DNA from: Prevotella sp.
GTDB taxonomy: Bacteria > Bacteroidota > Bacteroidia > Bacteroidales > Bacteroidaceae
DNA length: 17,788 bases
NCBI GenBank assembly: GCA_017442765.1
Contig: JAFRZC010000222.1
Location: forward strand, 1-17,788
Reading direction: 5' to 3'
Part shown: positions 6,293 through 13,531 of the stretch, in pieces
How positions within the stretch are numbered: the stretch's first letter is position 1
Layout: every line of letters starts with the position of its first letter
Notes under the pieces: generated by a model
Seen by the model: only the letters and a program-made list of their open reading frames with translations
Database searches by the model: none
What the model was told of the DNA's origin: nothing
Position numbers and translations under genes: made by a program

Positions 6293-6334
6293 GTCGGGGT
6301 TGGTGTTTACTGCGAGTGAGAGGGTCGGGCTGAA

Positions 6335-6982
6335 TTACTTGATGCCCAGACCTTTCTTGATGTCGGAGGCAGCCTTGTCAACCGCGTCGTTGGCGGCTTT
6401 GTTGGCAGCTTCCTTAGCAGCCTCGGGGGCGGCCTTCACGGCTTCCTTGGCGGCATCAACCTTCTGCTTGGCTGCATCGACTTGGCCTTTTGCGGCATCG
6501 ACGGCGGCATCAACCTGACCCTTGGCGGCATCGACGGCAGCGTTGGCGGCTTCCTCTACGCCGACGGCGGTCTTGATGGTCTCAAGCACCTTGTCGGTGT
6601 CGGCATCGGTGAGGGCGGCAACGGCCGAGGTCACGGCAACATTGCTGCCGGCGAATGCCTTGATTTTCTCGGCATTGGTCTTCAGGAAATCCTGAATCTT
6701 GGCCAGATAGCTCTTTGCGGTCTCGGGATCTTTCTCGAGAAGAGCCTTAATCTGTGCCTTGGCCTTGTCGAGGGCAGCCTGGAATGCGTTGGCATCCTTG
6801 GCCTCGATCTGCTCGGTCAGTGCGCTGATGGCGGCGGCAGGGTCGGCAGCGGCCTCGGCCACTACGGCAGCGGTGTCCTGGATTGAGTCGGTTCCGTCGG
6901 CATTAGCGTCGGTCTTACCTTCTTTGCAGCCTGCAAAAGTGAGTGCAATGGCGGCCATTGCAAAAACAAATAACTTTTTCAT
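6335..6982 (-). CDS. Alanine-rich lipoprotein with 11-residue helical repeats
   Basis: 215 residues. A lipoprotein signal with lipobox 'TFAGC' (C19) indicates export and lipid anchoring in the envelope. The rest is rich in A, K, D and E and predicted wholly helical. From about residue 147 an 11-residue period is visible: AAVDAAKGQVD occurs in near tandem, followed by variants such as AAKQKVDAAKE and AVKAAPEAAKE. Such 11-mers form amphipathic helices as in LEA-like or apolipoprotein-like proteins, which suggests a structural or surface/membrane-associated role. This is inference; there is no catalytic motif. The gene stands alone, with a -7 box upstream and a strong terminator downstream. Confidence 0.85.
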   Translation of the reverse strand: MKKLFVFAMAAIALTFAGCKEGKTDANADGTDSIQDTAAVVAEAAADPAAAISALTEQIEAKDANAFQAALDKAKAQIKALLEKDPETAKSYLAKIQDFLKTNAEKIKAFAGSNVAVTSAVAALTDADTDKVLETIKTAVGVEEAANAAVDAAKGQVDAAVDAAKGQVDAAKQKVDAAKEAVKAAPEAAKEAANKAANDAVDKAASDIKKGLGIK

Positions 6983-7027
6983 ACTTTTCTCTTTTTAAAT
7001 TAGTAAAACATGTTTTTAAAAACTGCG

Positions 7028-7035
7028 CAAATATA
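7028..7035 (-). promoter_or_regulatory. -7 box for the alanine-rich lipoprotein gene
   Basis: TATATTTG on the minus strand, 45 bp upstream of the ATG, matches TAnnTTTG. No clear TTTG is present 19-21 bp upstream of it. The leader contains a palindrome AAAACATGTTTT (7005-7016). Confidence 0.55.
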
Positions 7036-7117
7036 CATTAAAATGATGAAAGGTGTTATTTTTCTTTACATCATTTAACGCTTGTGGCTCTATTTTTGAA
7101 ATATTTTATATCATTTT

Positions 7118-7149
7118 TTTGCCCGTTTGGAAAAATAACGCTACTTTTG
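7118..7149 (+). promoter_or_regulatory. Bacteroidetes promoter for the small membrane protein gene
   Basis: TTTG (7118-7121), 20 bp, TACTTTTG (7142-7149). Transcription would begin near 7155, so the leader consists almost entirely of the heptamer array at 7161-7195. Confidence 0.8.
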
Positions 7150-7160
7150 CGCTGCGCTAA

Positions 7161-7195
7161 TGAAAAGTGAAAAGCGCGAAATGAAAAGTGAAGAA
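7161..7195 (+). repeat. Heptamer tandem array forming the mRNA leader (5 units)
   Basis: Five seven-base units: TGAAAAG, TGAAAAG, CGCGAAA, TGAAAAG, TGAAGAA, followed by TT and the ATG at 7198. The array fills the space between promoter and start codon, and its last purine-rich unit sits where a ribosome binding site would lie. Confidence 0.85.
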
Positions 7196-7197
7196 TT

Positions 7198-7653
7198 ATG
7201 ACACAACAGACGTTACCCCCTAAACCAAAGAAAAACAGTGCTCTTCGGGGTTGCCTTGGAGTTGGCGGCGGTATTCTCGCACTTGTCGGGCTGGTCGTCG
7301 TTCTTTTCGGTGCGATACTTGCTTACGCCTGTGTCGATGGCGTGGAGTCGCGACGGGCGGAAAGCGATGCCAGGTGGAGGGAGTATGTGGCCGACTCGGT
7401 CCGTATCAATGCCCAGTACCGCGCGTTCGAGCAACAGCAGGCGGAGGCATACGAGCGCGGTGACACCGTCACTGTCGAGGCTCTCAACGACAGTCTGGAG
7501 GCTTACAGCGAGCCACGGCCGTTTCTCGGTGGCGAGAACATCGGGGCGGCCTTTGGCATCGCCTTTGTCGTGATAGGCCTCGTCCCGCTATTGATAGGCA
7601 TTGCCATGCTGGTGGTATTCTTTATGGGAAAAACGAAAAAACGGAGCAATTGA
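7198..7653 (+). CDS. Small hypothetical membrane protein, two helices
   Basis: 151 residues. Basic, proline-containing N-terminus ('PPKPKKNSALRG'), a glycine-rich hydrophobic helix at about 20-44, a charged helical loop (about 50-100, rich in R, E, Q and A, coiled-coil-like), a second hydrophobic helix at about 114-143 and a basic tail 'GKTKKRSN'. The ends are positively charged, so both probably face the cytoplasm with the loop outside the inner membrane. No family was recognised. It has its own promoter and shares a terminator with the converging nfnB. The stop codon lies inside the terminator loop. Confidence 0.75.
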   Translation: MTQQTLPPKPKKNSALRGCLGVGGGILALVGLVVVLFGAILAYACVDGVESRRAESDARWREYVADSVRINAQYRAFEQQQAEAYERGDTVTVEALNDSLEAYSEPRPFLGGENIGAAFGIAFVVIGLVPLLIGIAMLVVFFMGKTKKRSN

Positions 7654-7671
7654 TGAATTTCAGTTGCTCCG
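7642..7671. terminator. Bidirectional terminator between converging genes
   Basis: CGGAGCAA (7642-7649) pairs with TTGCTCCG (7664-7671); CTTTT follows on the + strand and a run of T on the minus strand. It serves both the 7198-7653 gene and the nfnA-nfnB operon. Confidence 0.85.
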
Positions 7672-7689
7672 CTTTTCATTTTCAATAGC

Positions 7690-9090
7690 TCAACCCTTCA
7701 TGAGTGAGATATGCATGTTTTGCGCGGCTTTACGACCATCGCCCATGGCGAGAATGACAGTCGCTCCGCCACGAACGATGTCGCCACCGGCATAGATATC
7801 CGACCGCGACGACTGCATCTGCTCGTTGACTGCAATCGTGTTTTTCCTTCCAAGCTCAAGCCCTTCTATCGACTTGGGGACAAGCGGGTTGGGGGATACC
7901 CCGATGGCTACGATGACCTGATCGACCGGAAGTGTGACGGTCTTTCCCTCTACGGGAACAGGCGACCGCCGCCCACTGGCATCGGGCTCGCCAAGCTCCA
8001 TCACCTGAAGGATGGCCGCACAGACGGCACCATTCTCATCAGCCTTGTACTCAATGGGATTGTGCAGGGTGAGGAAGTTGATACCCTCTTCCTTTGCATG
8101 TTTCACTTCTTCGAGACGTGCGGGCATCTCGGCCTCGGAGCGGCGATAGACAAGTGTCACGTCGGCACCGAGCCGCTTGGCTGTGCGACAGGAGTCCATT
8201 GCAGTATTGCCGCCACCGACAACCAGCACATGTTTGCCGAAGTTCATCGGCGTGTCGCTCGTCGGGTCGGCGGCATCCATGAGGTTGATACGGGTCAGAT
8301 ACTCGTTTGACGACATCACGTTGATGGCATTCTCGCCCGGGATGCTCATGAAGTTGGGCAGTCCTGCGCCGCTGCCTATGAAGATACCCTTGAAGTTCTG
8401 CGCCTCAAGGTCGTCAACGGTGATCGTCTTGCCCACGATGACATCGGTCTCGAAGTGTACGCCCATCTTGCGCAGGTTGTCAATCTCCACATCGACAATC
8501 TTGTTCGGCAAACGGAATTCGGGAATGCCATATTTCAGCACTCCGCCTATCTCGTGCAAGGCCTCGAAGACATGAACGTCGTAGCCTAGCTTCACCATGT
8601 CGCCGGCGAAGGAAAGCCCTGCGGGTCCTGATCCGACGACGGCAACCTTAATCCCGTTGGCCGGAGCTTTCTCGGGCAGAGCCATCTGCCCGCTCTCGCG
8701 CTCGTAGTCGGCGGCGAAACGCTCTAAGTATCCAATGGCTACAGGCTGGCTGTTCATCTTCAGATGGATGCAACGGCTCTCGCATTGTTTCTCCTGCGGA
8801 CAGACGCGGCCGCATACGGCCGGAAGGGCGGAGGTCTGCTTCAGCACCTTGGCGGAGGCAAGGAAATCGCCACGCTCGATGTTCTTGACGAACGAGGGGA
8901 TATCGATGCCGACGGGACAGCCTTCCACACACGTCGGCTTTGGGCAGTCGAGACAGCGCTTTGCCTCGCGCATGGCCATCTCCGCTGTGAGGCCGATGTT
9001 CACCTCTTCCTTGCGTTGTGTGGCTCGATAGACTGGGTCGAGCTCGGGCATCTTCACGCGCTCTATTTGTGCTCGTTCCTTGGGCTTCAT
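7690..9090 (-). CDS. nfnB: NfnB: large subunit of NADH-dependent reduced ferredoxin:NADP+ oxidoreductase (GltD-like)
   Basis: 466 residues; such proteins are often annotated glutamate synthase small subunit (gltD). The N-terminal half holds cysteines for two [4Fe-4S] clusters (C46, C49, C54, C58 and C93, C97, C103, C107). An FAD-binding GSGPAG lies at 153-158 and an NADPH-binding GGGNTA at 292-297, with a C-terminal 'AGGDIVRGGATVILAMGDGR' FAD loop. The adjoining gene is the matching FAD/[2Fe-2S] subunit NfnA rather than a large glutamate synthase, which favours Nfn: the complex couples NADPH, NADH and ferredoxin by flavin-based electron bifurcation. Start ATG at 9090 overlaps the nfnA stop (ATGA), implying translational coupling. 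The same frame upstream reads 'ENWRAELRKA' without any start codon; see findings. Confidence 0.9.
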   Translation of the reverse strand: MKPKERAQIERVKMPELDPVYRATQRKEEVNIGLTAEMAMREAKRCLDCPKPTCVEGCPVGIDIPSFVKNIERGDFLASAKVLKQTSALPAVCGRVCPQEKQCESRCIHLKMNSQPVAIGYLERFAADYERESGQMALPEKAPANGIKVAVVGSGPAGLSFAGDMVKLGYDVHVFEALHEIGGVLKYGIPEFRLPNKIVDVEIDNLRKMGVHFETDVIVGKTITVDDLEAQNFKGIFIGSGAGLPNFMSIPGENAINVMSSNEYLTRINLMDAADPTSDTPMNFGKHVLVVGGGNTAMDSCRTAKRLGADVTLVYRRSEAEMPARLEEVKHAKEEGINFLTLHNPIEYKADENGAVCAAILQVMELGEPDASGRRSPVPVEGKTVTLPVDQVIVAIGVSPNPLVPKSIEGLELGRKNTIAVNEQMQSSRSDIYAGGDIVRGGATVILAMGDGRKAAQNMHISLMKG

Positions 9091-10034
9091 CGCCTTGCGG
9101 AGCTCTGCGCGCCAATTCTCAGAGGTGAGAGGTGAGAGGTGAGAGAATTGTCTTGCCGGGCAGAGGCTTGAACTGTACTCCCATCTCTCACCTCTTGCTT
9201 CTCATCTCTACGGACATGCTCATCATAGTGCTCCATCTCATCTTGTTCTGCGCGTTTGAAGGTGCCCATGCGCTTGAACATCTCATCCCAATCGATAAGT
9301 GCACCGTCGAACTCGGGACCGTCGATGCAGACAAATTTCGTTTTACCACCAACTGTCAGGCGGCAGGCTCCGCACATACCCGTACCGTCAACCATAATTG
9401 TATTGAGCGAAACTTCGCAGGGAATGCCGTGCTTCTGGGCGGTGAGGTTTGAGAATTTCATCATAATCGGCGGTCCGATGGCAAAAACCTTGTCAACATG
9501 TTCCTGCTCAATGAATTTCTCTATGCCGACAGTGACCACGCCTTTCTCGCCGTAAGAGCCGTCGTCGGTCATGATAATGACCTCGTCGCTGCTCTCGCGA
9601 ACCTTGTCCTCCATGATAATAAGGTCTTTAGAGCGACCGGCCAAGACCGAAAGCACACGGTTGCCGGCTGCCTTCAGTGCCTGTATGATGGGTAGCATCG
9701 GAGCAACGCCCACACCGCCGCCTGCACAGACGACTGTGCCGAACTTCTCAATGTGAGTGGGATTGCCTAAAGGACCGACCACATCGGTCACCATCTCGCC
9801 TACGTTCAGGTTGCATAGCTTCGTGGAGCTTAAACCTACTTTTTGCACGACCAGCGTGATAGTTCCTTTCGTCGTGTCGGCTTCAGCGATGGTCAGTGGT
9901 ATGCGCTCTCCTTTATTGCCTACGCGGACGATGACAAAGTTACCGGCCTTGCGGCTTTTGGCAATGAGCGGGGCTTCAACTTCTAAAAGGAAGACCTTTT
10001 CGGAGAACTGTTCCTTGCGAATGATTTTGTTCAT
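9087..10034 (-). CDS. nfnA: NfnA: FAD and [2Fe-2S] subunit of the ferredoxin:NADP+ oxidoreductase
   Basis: 315 residues. An FNR-like fold: flavin motif RIPLTIA (44-50), NAD-binding GGGVGVAP (105-112), and the [2Fe-2S] site 'DGTGMCGACRLT' with C221, C224 and C236, and D216 as the likely non-cysteine ligand. It belongs to the PyrK/SudB-type family and binds NAD(H) in Nfn. The conserved part ends near residue 270 ('AEQDEMEHY'). The remaining ~45 residues are unlike the family and come largely from two heptamer arrays ('RRDEKQEVRDGS' and 'SLTSHLSPL'). The last residues, IGAQSSARR, are an out-of-frame reading of DNA that in the nfnB frame reads ENWRAELRKA. Confidence 0.9.
   Translation of the reverse strand: MNKIIRKEQFSEKVFLLEVEAPLIAKSRKAGNFVIVRVGNKGERIPLTIAEADTTKGTITLVVQKVGLSSTKLCNLNVGEMVTDVVGPLGNPTHIEKFGTVVCAGGGVGVAPMLPIIQALKAAGNRVLSVLAGRSKDLIIMEDKVRESSDEVIIMTDDGSYGEKGVVTVGIEKFIEQEHVDKVFAIGPPIMMKFSNLTAQKHGIPCEVSLNTIMVDGTGMCGACRLTVGGKTKFVCIDGPEFDGALIDWDEMFKRMGTFKRAEQDEMEHYDEHVRRDEKQEVRDGSTVQASARQDNSLTSHLSPLRIGAQSSARR
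9119..9146. repeat. Heptamer array in the nfnA tail (4 units) with flanking inverted repeat
   Basis: Units TCAGAGG, TGAGAGG, TGAGAGG, TGAGAGA on the + strand. The array is bracketed by a perfect 8-bp inverted repeat, CAATTCTC (9113-9120) and GAGAATTG (9143-9150), partly overlapping the end units. It codes for 'SLTSHLSPL' at the C-terminus of NfnA. Confidence 0.88.
9177..9211 (-). repeat. Heptamer array in the nfnA tail, opposite orientation (5 units)
   Basis: Read on the minus strand the units are GTAGAGA, TGAGAAG, CAAGAGG, TGAGAGA, TGGGAGT. Here the G-rich strand is the coding strand. The one unit whose usual TGA would be an in-frame stop reads CAA instead, giving Q280 in 'DEKQEVRDG'. Confidence 0.75.
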
Positions 10035-10062
10035 AATGTTTATTTTTGTGAAAACGGTGTTG

Positions 10063-10070
10063 CAAAGGTA
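10063..10070 (-). promoter_or_regulatory. -7 box for nfnA-nfnB
   Basis: TACCTTTG on the minus strand, 28 bp upstream of the nfnA ATG. The expected TTTG at 19-21 bp upstream is missing; that position falls inside the end of the transporter gene. Confidence 0.6.
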
Positions 10071-10085
10071 ATGTTGTCTATATTT

Positions 10086-11780
10086 CTATGCTCCGCAAAA
10101 GAACAATACTAATATTTGAGCGGTGAAAATTCTGAGGAACATGGAGAGAGGATAGACTGTGGAGTAGCCAACGGCTGGTGCCTGACGTGAACAGATGCTA
10201 TTGGCATAAGCCAGTGCAGGCGGGTCGGTGTAAGTACCGGCAAGCATTCCCATCACGGTGAAGTAGTTAAAATGATACCGCAATCGTGCTATCGTACCAA
10301 TAATAAGGATGGGGATAACAGTGATGAGAAAACCAGTATAAACGTATTTCAACCCGTCTCCTGCAATGACCGTGTCCCAGAACCCTGCGCCAGCCTTGAT
10401 ACCGACGCTGGCAAGAAACAGGGCAAGACCAATCTCGCGCAGCATCATATTGGCTGATGTCGTGGTATAGGTGACAAGTTTCATGCGATAGCCGAAGCGG
10501 CCCACAAGGATGGCGATGATAAGCGGACCGCCGGCAATACCGAGCTTCAACGGAACAGGCATTCCCGGCAGGGCGAAAGGTATGCTTCCGAATATAATGC
10601 CCACCAGCAGTCCGATGAAAATAGTGGCAATGTTAGGGGTGTTCAGACGTCGCACGGAGTTGCCCATCAGCTCGGCAACACGATTGACGTTCTCTTCGGG
10701 ACCCACGACGAGAATCTTGTCGCCCACGTGAAAATGATGGTTGCGCGAGGCAAAGAGATCCATTCCATTGCGGGATATGCGCGTGACGTTTACACCGTAA
10801 ACGCTGGAAAAATGCATTTTTCCTAATGTCTTGCCGTTCATGGCTGAGCGCGTAACAACAATGCGGCGCGAAATCATCGGCTGATTCTCAAACTCCACTT
10901 CCCACTGTCCTTCTATCTCCTTTCCGATGAAAGCCTGCACAGCCTCTTTGTCGGCTTCGGCACAGACGATGTGCACCTCGTCGCCCACGCAGAACACGCT
11001 GTCGCGGTTGGGTATGCTGAGCTCACCGTTATGCATGATACGCGTGCAGACAATGTCGCGCCCCAGAAACTCGGAAATCTGCATGAGCGTACGTCCGGCG
11101 AGATAGGCGTTCTCAACCTTTAGTCGCATCTGATAGGGCTTCTCGTGGGGATTCTCCGCCTCTTGCGCCTCAAGGTCTTTCTCCTCCTCGGAAAGGCGTG
11201 TGCGGGTGAGATAGCGCACGGCGATGGTGGCCGCGATGATGCCCACCACGCCTAATGGATAGGCACAAGCATAGCCCGAGGCTATTTGCGGCAGCTTGCC
11301 GTTGGAAAATACGGAGGAGAGCGCTTCGTTGGCGGCACCTAAACCAGGTGTATTCGTCACGGCTCCGTAGAGCGTACCTATCATCATGGGGAGATTAGCA
11401 GGGTCAGAGGTGTTGAAAAACACATGGTAGCAAAGGAACATCATACCGATATTGAGCACTATGGCTGCTGCGGCCAAGAGGTTGAGCGTGACACCGCCTT
11501 TGCGGAAATTCTCGAAGAATCCAGGCCCCACTTGCAAGCCTATGCAGAAGACAAACAGGATAAGTCCGAGGTCTTGTGCGAAGGATAGAATTGTCGCGGG
11601 AGCCGTGAAGCCGATATGTCCTGCCATGATGCCGGCGAAAAGCACGAAGGTCACGCCGAGTGAGATGCCGCAGACTTTTACCTTTCCCAGCAGTATGCCC
11701 ACCGAGATAACCACGGCATACAATAGTATAATGTGGGCAATTGATTCGGTTTCTGTAAATAAACTAACAAGCCAGTCCAT
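10086..11780 (-). CDS. AspT/YidE-type putative transporter (aspartate:alanine exchanger family)
   Basis: 564 residues. Duplicated membrane halves flank two regulatory domains. First half about 14-192 with the family motif 'GAVTNTPGLGAANEAL' (139-154). Two TrkA_C (RCK_C) domains lie at about 215-290 and 303-375, each with the pattern '...VGDEVHIV' or '...VGDKILVVG'. The second membrane half, about 380-560, carries the matching 'GTYTDPPALAYA'. Architecture and length match the AAE family (YidE and YbjL of E. coli; AspT exchanges aspartate for alanine). The substrate cannot be inferred here. The start lies 49 bp after proS and no promoter is visible in the gap, so it is likely cotranscribed with proS. 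Confidence 0.92.
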   Translation of the reverse strand: MDWLVSLFTETESIAHIILLYAVVISVGILLGKVKVCGISLGVTFVLFAGIMAGHIGFTAPATILSFAQDLGLILFVFCIGLQVGPGFFENFRKGGVTLNLLAAAAIVLNIGMMFLCYHVFFNTSDPANLPMMIGTLYGAVTNTPGLGAANEALSSVFSNGKLPQIASGYACAYPLGVVGIIAATIAVRYLTRTRLSEEEKDLEAQEAENPHEKPYQMRLKVENAYLAGRTLMQISEFLGRDIVCTRIMHNGELSIPNRDSVFCVGDEVHIVCAEADKEAVQAFIGKEIEGQWEVEFENQPMISRRIVVTRSAMNGKTLGKMHFSSVYGVNVTRISRNGMDLFASRNHHFHVGDKILVVGPEENVNRVAELMGNSVRRLNTPNIATIFIGLLVGIIFGSIPFALPGMPVPLKLGIAGGPLIIAILVGRFGYRMKLVTYTTTSANMMLREIGLALFLASVGIKAGAGFWDTVIAGDGLKYVYTGFLITVIPILIIGTIARLRYHFNYFTVMGMLAGTYTDPPALAYANSICSRQAPAVGYSTVYPLSMFLRIFTAQILVLFFCGA

Positions 11781-11785
11781 GATGG

Positions 11786-11813
11786 GAATAAGTGAAAAGT
11801 GAGAAGTGAAAAG
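11786..11813 (+). repeat. Heptamer array between proS and the transporter gene
   Basis: Units on the + strand: GAATAAG, TGAAAAG, TGAGAAG, TGAAAAG. In the minus-strand message the array lies in the short intercistronic leader of the transporter, taking up most of the 49-bp gap. Confidence 0.75.
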
Positions 11814-11829
11814 ACTTCCCTTGTGGGGT

Positions 11830-13311
11830 TCAATAGCTACGTGCGATAATAACTCGATATTTGGCTGGTTTACCGCTCACCATGTCTGTGCCCGGAGTCT
11901 GCTCATAAGCGAATGGCACACAGCGGATGGTTGCCTGCGTTTCCTCCTTAATCTTAGCCTCTGTCTCAGCCGTTCCGTCCCAATGGCAGAGGAAGAAGCC
12001 ACCTTCTTTTACGCGCTCCTTGAAATCCTCGTAGTTGTCACATTCATAAACATGTGCATCGCGATAGGCACGAGCCTTTTCAAAGATGTTTTGCTGAATG
12101 TCGTTGAGCAGTTTCTCTACATAATCCTCAATACCGTCGATGCTGACAGTCTCCTTTTCCAACGTGTCGCGACGCATTACTTCGATGGTGCCGTTCTCAA
12201 GGTCGCGGCTGCCAAGCACGAGGCGTACGGGAACGCCTTTCAGCTCGTAGTCAGCAAACTTGAAACCCGGACGTTTGTTCTCTGCATCGTCATATTTCAC
12301 GCTGATGCCTTTCGCCCGCATGTTCTCGATGATGGGTGTAAGCCTGTCGGTAATAGCCTGTAACTGCTCGCCGCCTTTCGAGATGGGAACAATGACCACC
12401 TGTATGGGAGCCAGCCGCGGCGGGAGCACGAGACCGTTATCATCGCTGTGGGTCATGATAAGCGCTCCGATAAGGCGCGTCGAGACACCCCATGAGGTTG
12501 CCCATACATATTCGGGCTTGTTCTCTTTGTTAAGGAATGTCACATCGAAGGCTTTGGCAAAGTTCTGTCCGAGGAAGTGGCTTGTTCCGCTCTGCAGTGC
12601 CTTGCCGTCTTGCATCATGGCTTCAATAGTATAGGTGTCGAGTGCACCGGCAAAGCGCTCTGTCTCGCTTTTCACGCCCTGTAAGACCGGTACCGCCATC
12701 CACTCTTCTGCAAATTGTGCATATACTTTAAGCATTTTGCGGGCTTCCTCCTCGGCCTCTTCCTTTGTCGCGTGGGCAGTGTGCCCTTCTTGCCAGAGGA
12801 ATTCCGACGTGCGCAAGAACGGACGTGTGCGCATCTCCCATCGCATCACATTGCACCATTGGTTGCACATCAGCGGCAGGTCGCGATACGATTGAATCCA
12901 ATTGCGATAGGTGTTCCAGATGATAGTCTCAGAGGTAGGACGTATAATAAGTTCCTCCTCCAGTTTGGCCGCAGGGTCAACTTCCACACCGCTCTTGTCT
13001 TCCTTCGCCCGAAGTCGATAGTGTGTCACGACGGCAGCTTCTTTGGCAAAACCTTCTACATGCTCAGCTTCGCGCGAGAGGAAAGATTTTGGTATGAGTA
13101 GTGGAAAATAGGCATTCTGTGCCCCCGTTTCCTTGAACATCTTGTCAAGCTGTTGTTGCATCTTTTCCCAAATGGCATAGCCATAGGGCTTGATGACCAT
13201 GCAGCCGCGAACGGCACTCTGCTCTGCCAGATCGGCTTTTACAACCAAATCGTTATACCACTGGCTGTAGTTGACAGCCCGCTTAGTCAAATCCTTTAAT
13301 TCTTTTGCCAT
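11830..13311 (-). CDS. proS: Prolyl-tRNA synthetase (archaeal/eukaryotic-type, short form)
   Basis: 493 residues from the ATG at 13311 ([19 protein letters not shown]); the frame is open to an ATG at 13344, but that start would lie upstream of the predicted transcription start. It attaches proline to tRNA-Pro in the cytoplasm. Class II motifs are visible: 'RPTSETIIW', motif 2 '[20 protein letters not shown]' and motif 3 '[20 protein letters not shown]'. An anticodon-binding domain follows, then a C-terminal domain ending in Y ('[10 protein letters not shown]'). There is no editing INS domain between motifs 2 and 3, and the length fits the archaeal/eukaryotic-type ProRS found in many Bacteroidetes. 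Divergent from the OmpA-like operon. Confidence 0.96.
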   Translation of the reverse strand: MAKELKDLTKRAVNYSQWYNDLVVKADLAEQSAVRGCMVIKPYGYAIWEKMQQQLDKMFKETGAQNAYFPLLIPKSFLSREAEHVEGFAKEAAVVTHYRLRAKEDKSGVEVDPAAKLEEELIIRPTSETIIWNTYRNWIQSYRDLPLMCNQWCNVMRWEMRTRPFLRTSEFLWQEGHTAHATKEEAEEEARKMLKVYAQFAEEWMAVPVLQGVKSETERFAGALDTYTIEAMMQDGKALQSGTSHFLGQNFAKAFDVTFLNKENKPEYVWATSWGVSTRLIGALIMTHSDDNGLVLPPRLAPIQVVIVPISKGGEQLQAITDRLTPIIENMRAKGISVKYDDAENKRPGFKFADYELKGVPVRLVLGSRDLENGTIEVMRRDTLEKETVSIDGIEDYVEKLLNDIQQNIFEKARAYRDAHVYECDNYEDFKERVKEGGFFLCHWDGTAETEAKIKEETQATIRCVPFAYEQTPGTDMVSGKPAKYRVIIARSY

Positions 13312-13341
13312 AGTTCGTATATTGTCTTTAAAATTTGCGTG

Positions 13342-13373
13342 CAAAGGTACGAATAAGCGAGCGAAAATGCAAA
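13342..13373 (-). promoter_or_regulatory. Proximal proS promoter
   Basis: TTTG (13370-13373), 20 bp, TACCTTTG (13342-13349) on the minus strand. It gives a leader of about 25 nt. Confidence 0.8.
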
Positions 13374-13416
13374 TTTATTTGCGATTTTCCGAACGAGACT
13401 TCACTTCGACGACAGT

Positions 13417-13449
13417 CAAAGGTACGAAAAAGAATTAAGAAAACTCAAA
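13417..13449 (-). promoter_or_regulatory. Possible distal proS promoter
   Basis: TTTG (13446-13449), 21 bp, TACCTTTG (13417-13424) on the minus strand. The -7 boxes of both proS promoters share CAAAGGTACGAA, so this may be a duplicated promoter. Confidence 0.6.
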
Positions 13450-13453
13450 TAAA

Positions 13454-13485
13454 TTTGGTTTTTTGCACACTTAATCGTATCTTTG
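13454..13485 (+). promoter_or_regulatory. Promoter of the OmpA-mtgA-uvrD operon
   Basis: TTTG (13454-13457), exactly 20 bp, TATCTTTG (13478-13485). Predicted leader about 40 nt to the ATG at 13532. It lies back to back with the distal proS promoter. Confidence 0.82.
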
Positions 13486-13531
13486 CAGGCGCAAAGCAAA
13501 AATGCAAATTTATAATTAAATCGTACAGAAA

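Larger units (their letters stand above)
5947..6334. other. 388-bp gene-free gap with regulatory and repeat DNA
   Basis: No convincing ORF. From left to right it holds the operon promoter (5953-5984), four AT-rich dyads (6047-6131), a stretch with several inverted repeats (6137-6246) and a strong hairpin terminator (6254-6292). The dyads lie about 65-150 bp upstream of the PD40 promoter -33 box. Confidence 0.8.

Noticed and set aside
7690..9090. Glutamate synthase small subunit (gltD)
   Set aside because: The domain layout is similar, but the overlapping partner is an NfnA-type FAD/[2Fe-2S] protein and no gltB is present, so NfnB is the better name.
11806..12363. Plus-strand ORF opposite the proS 3' end
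   Set aside because: It is a shadow of proS, whose motifs are intact on the minus strand.
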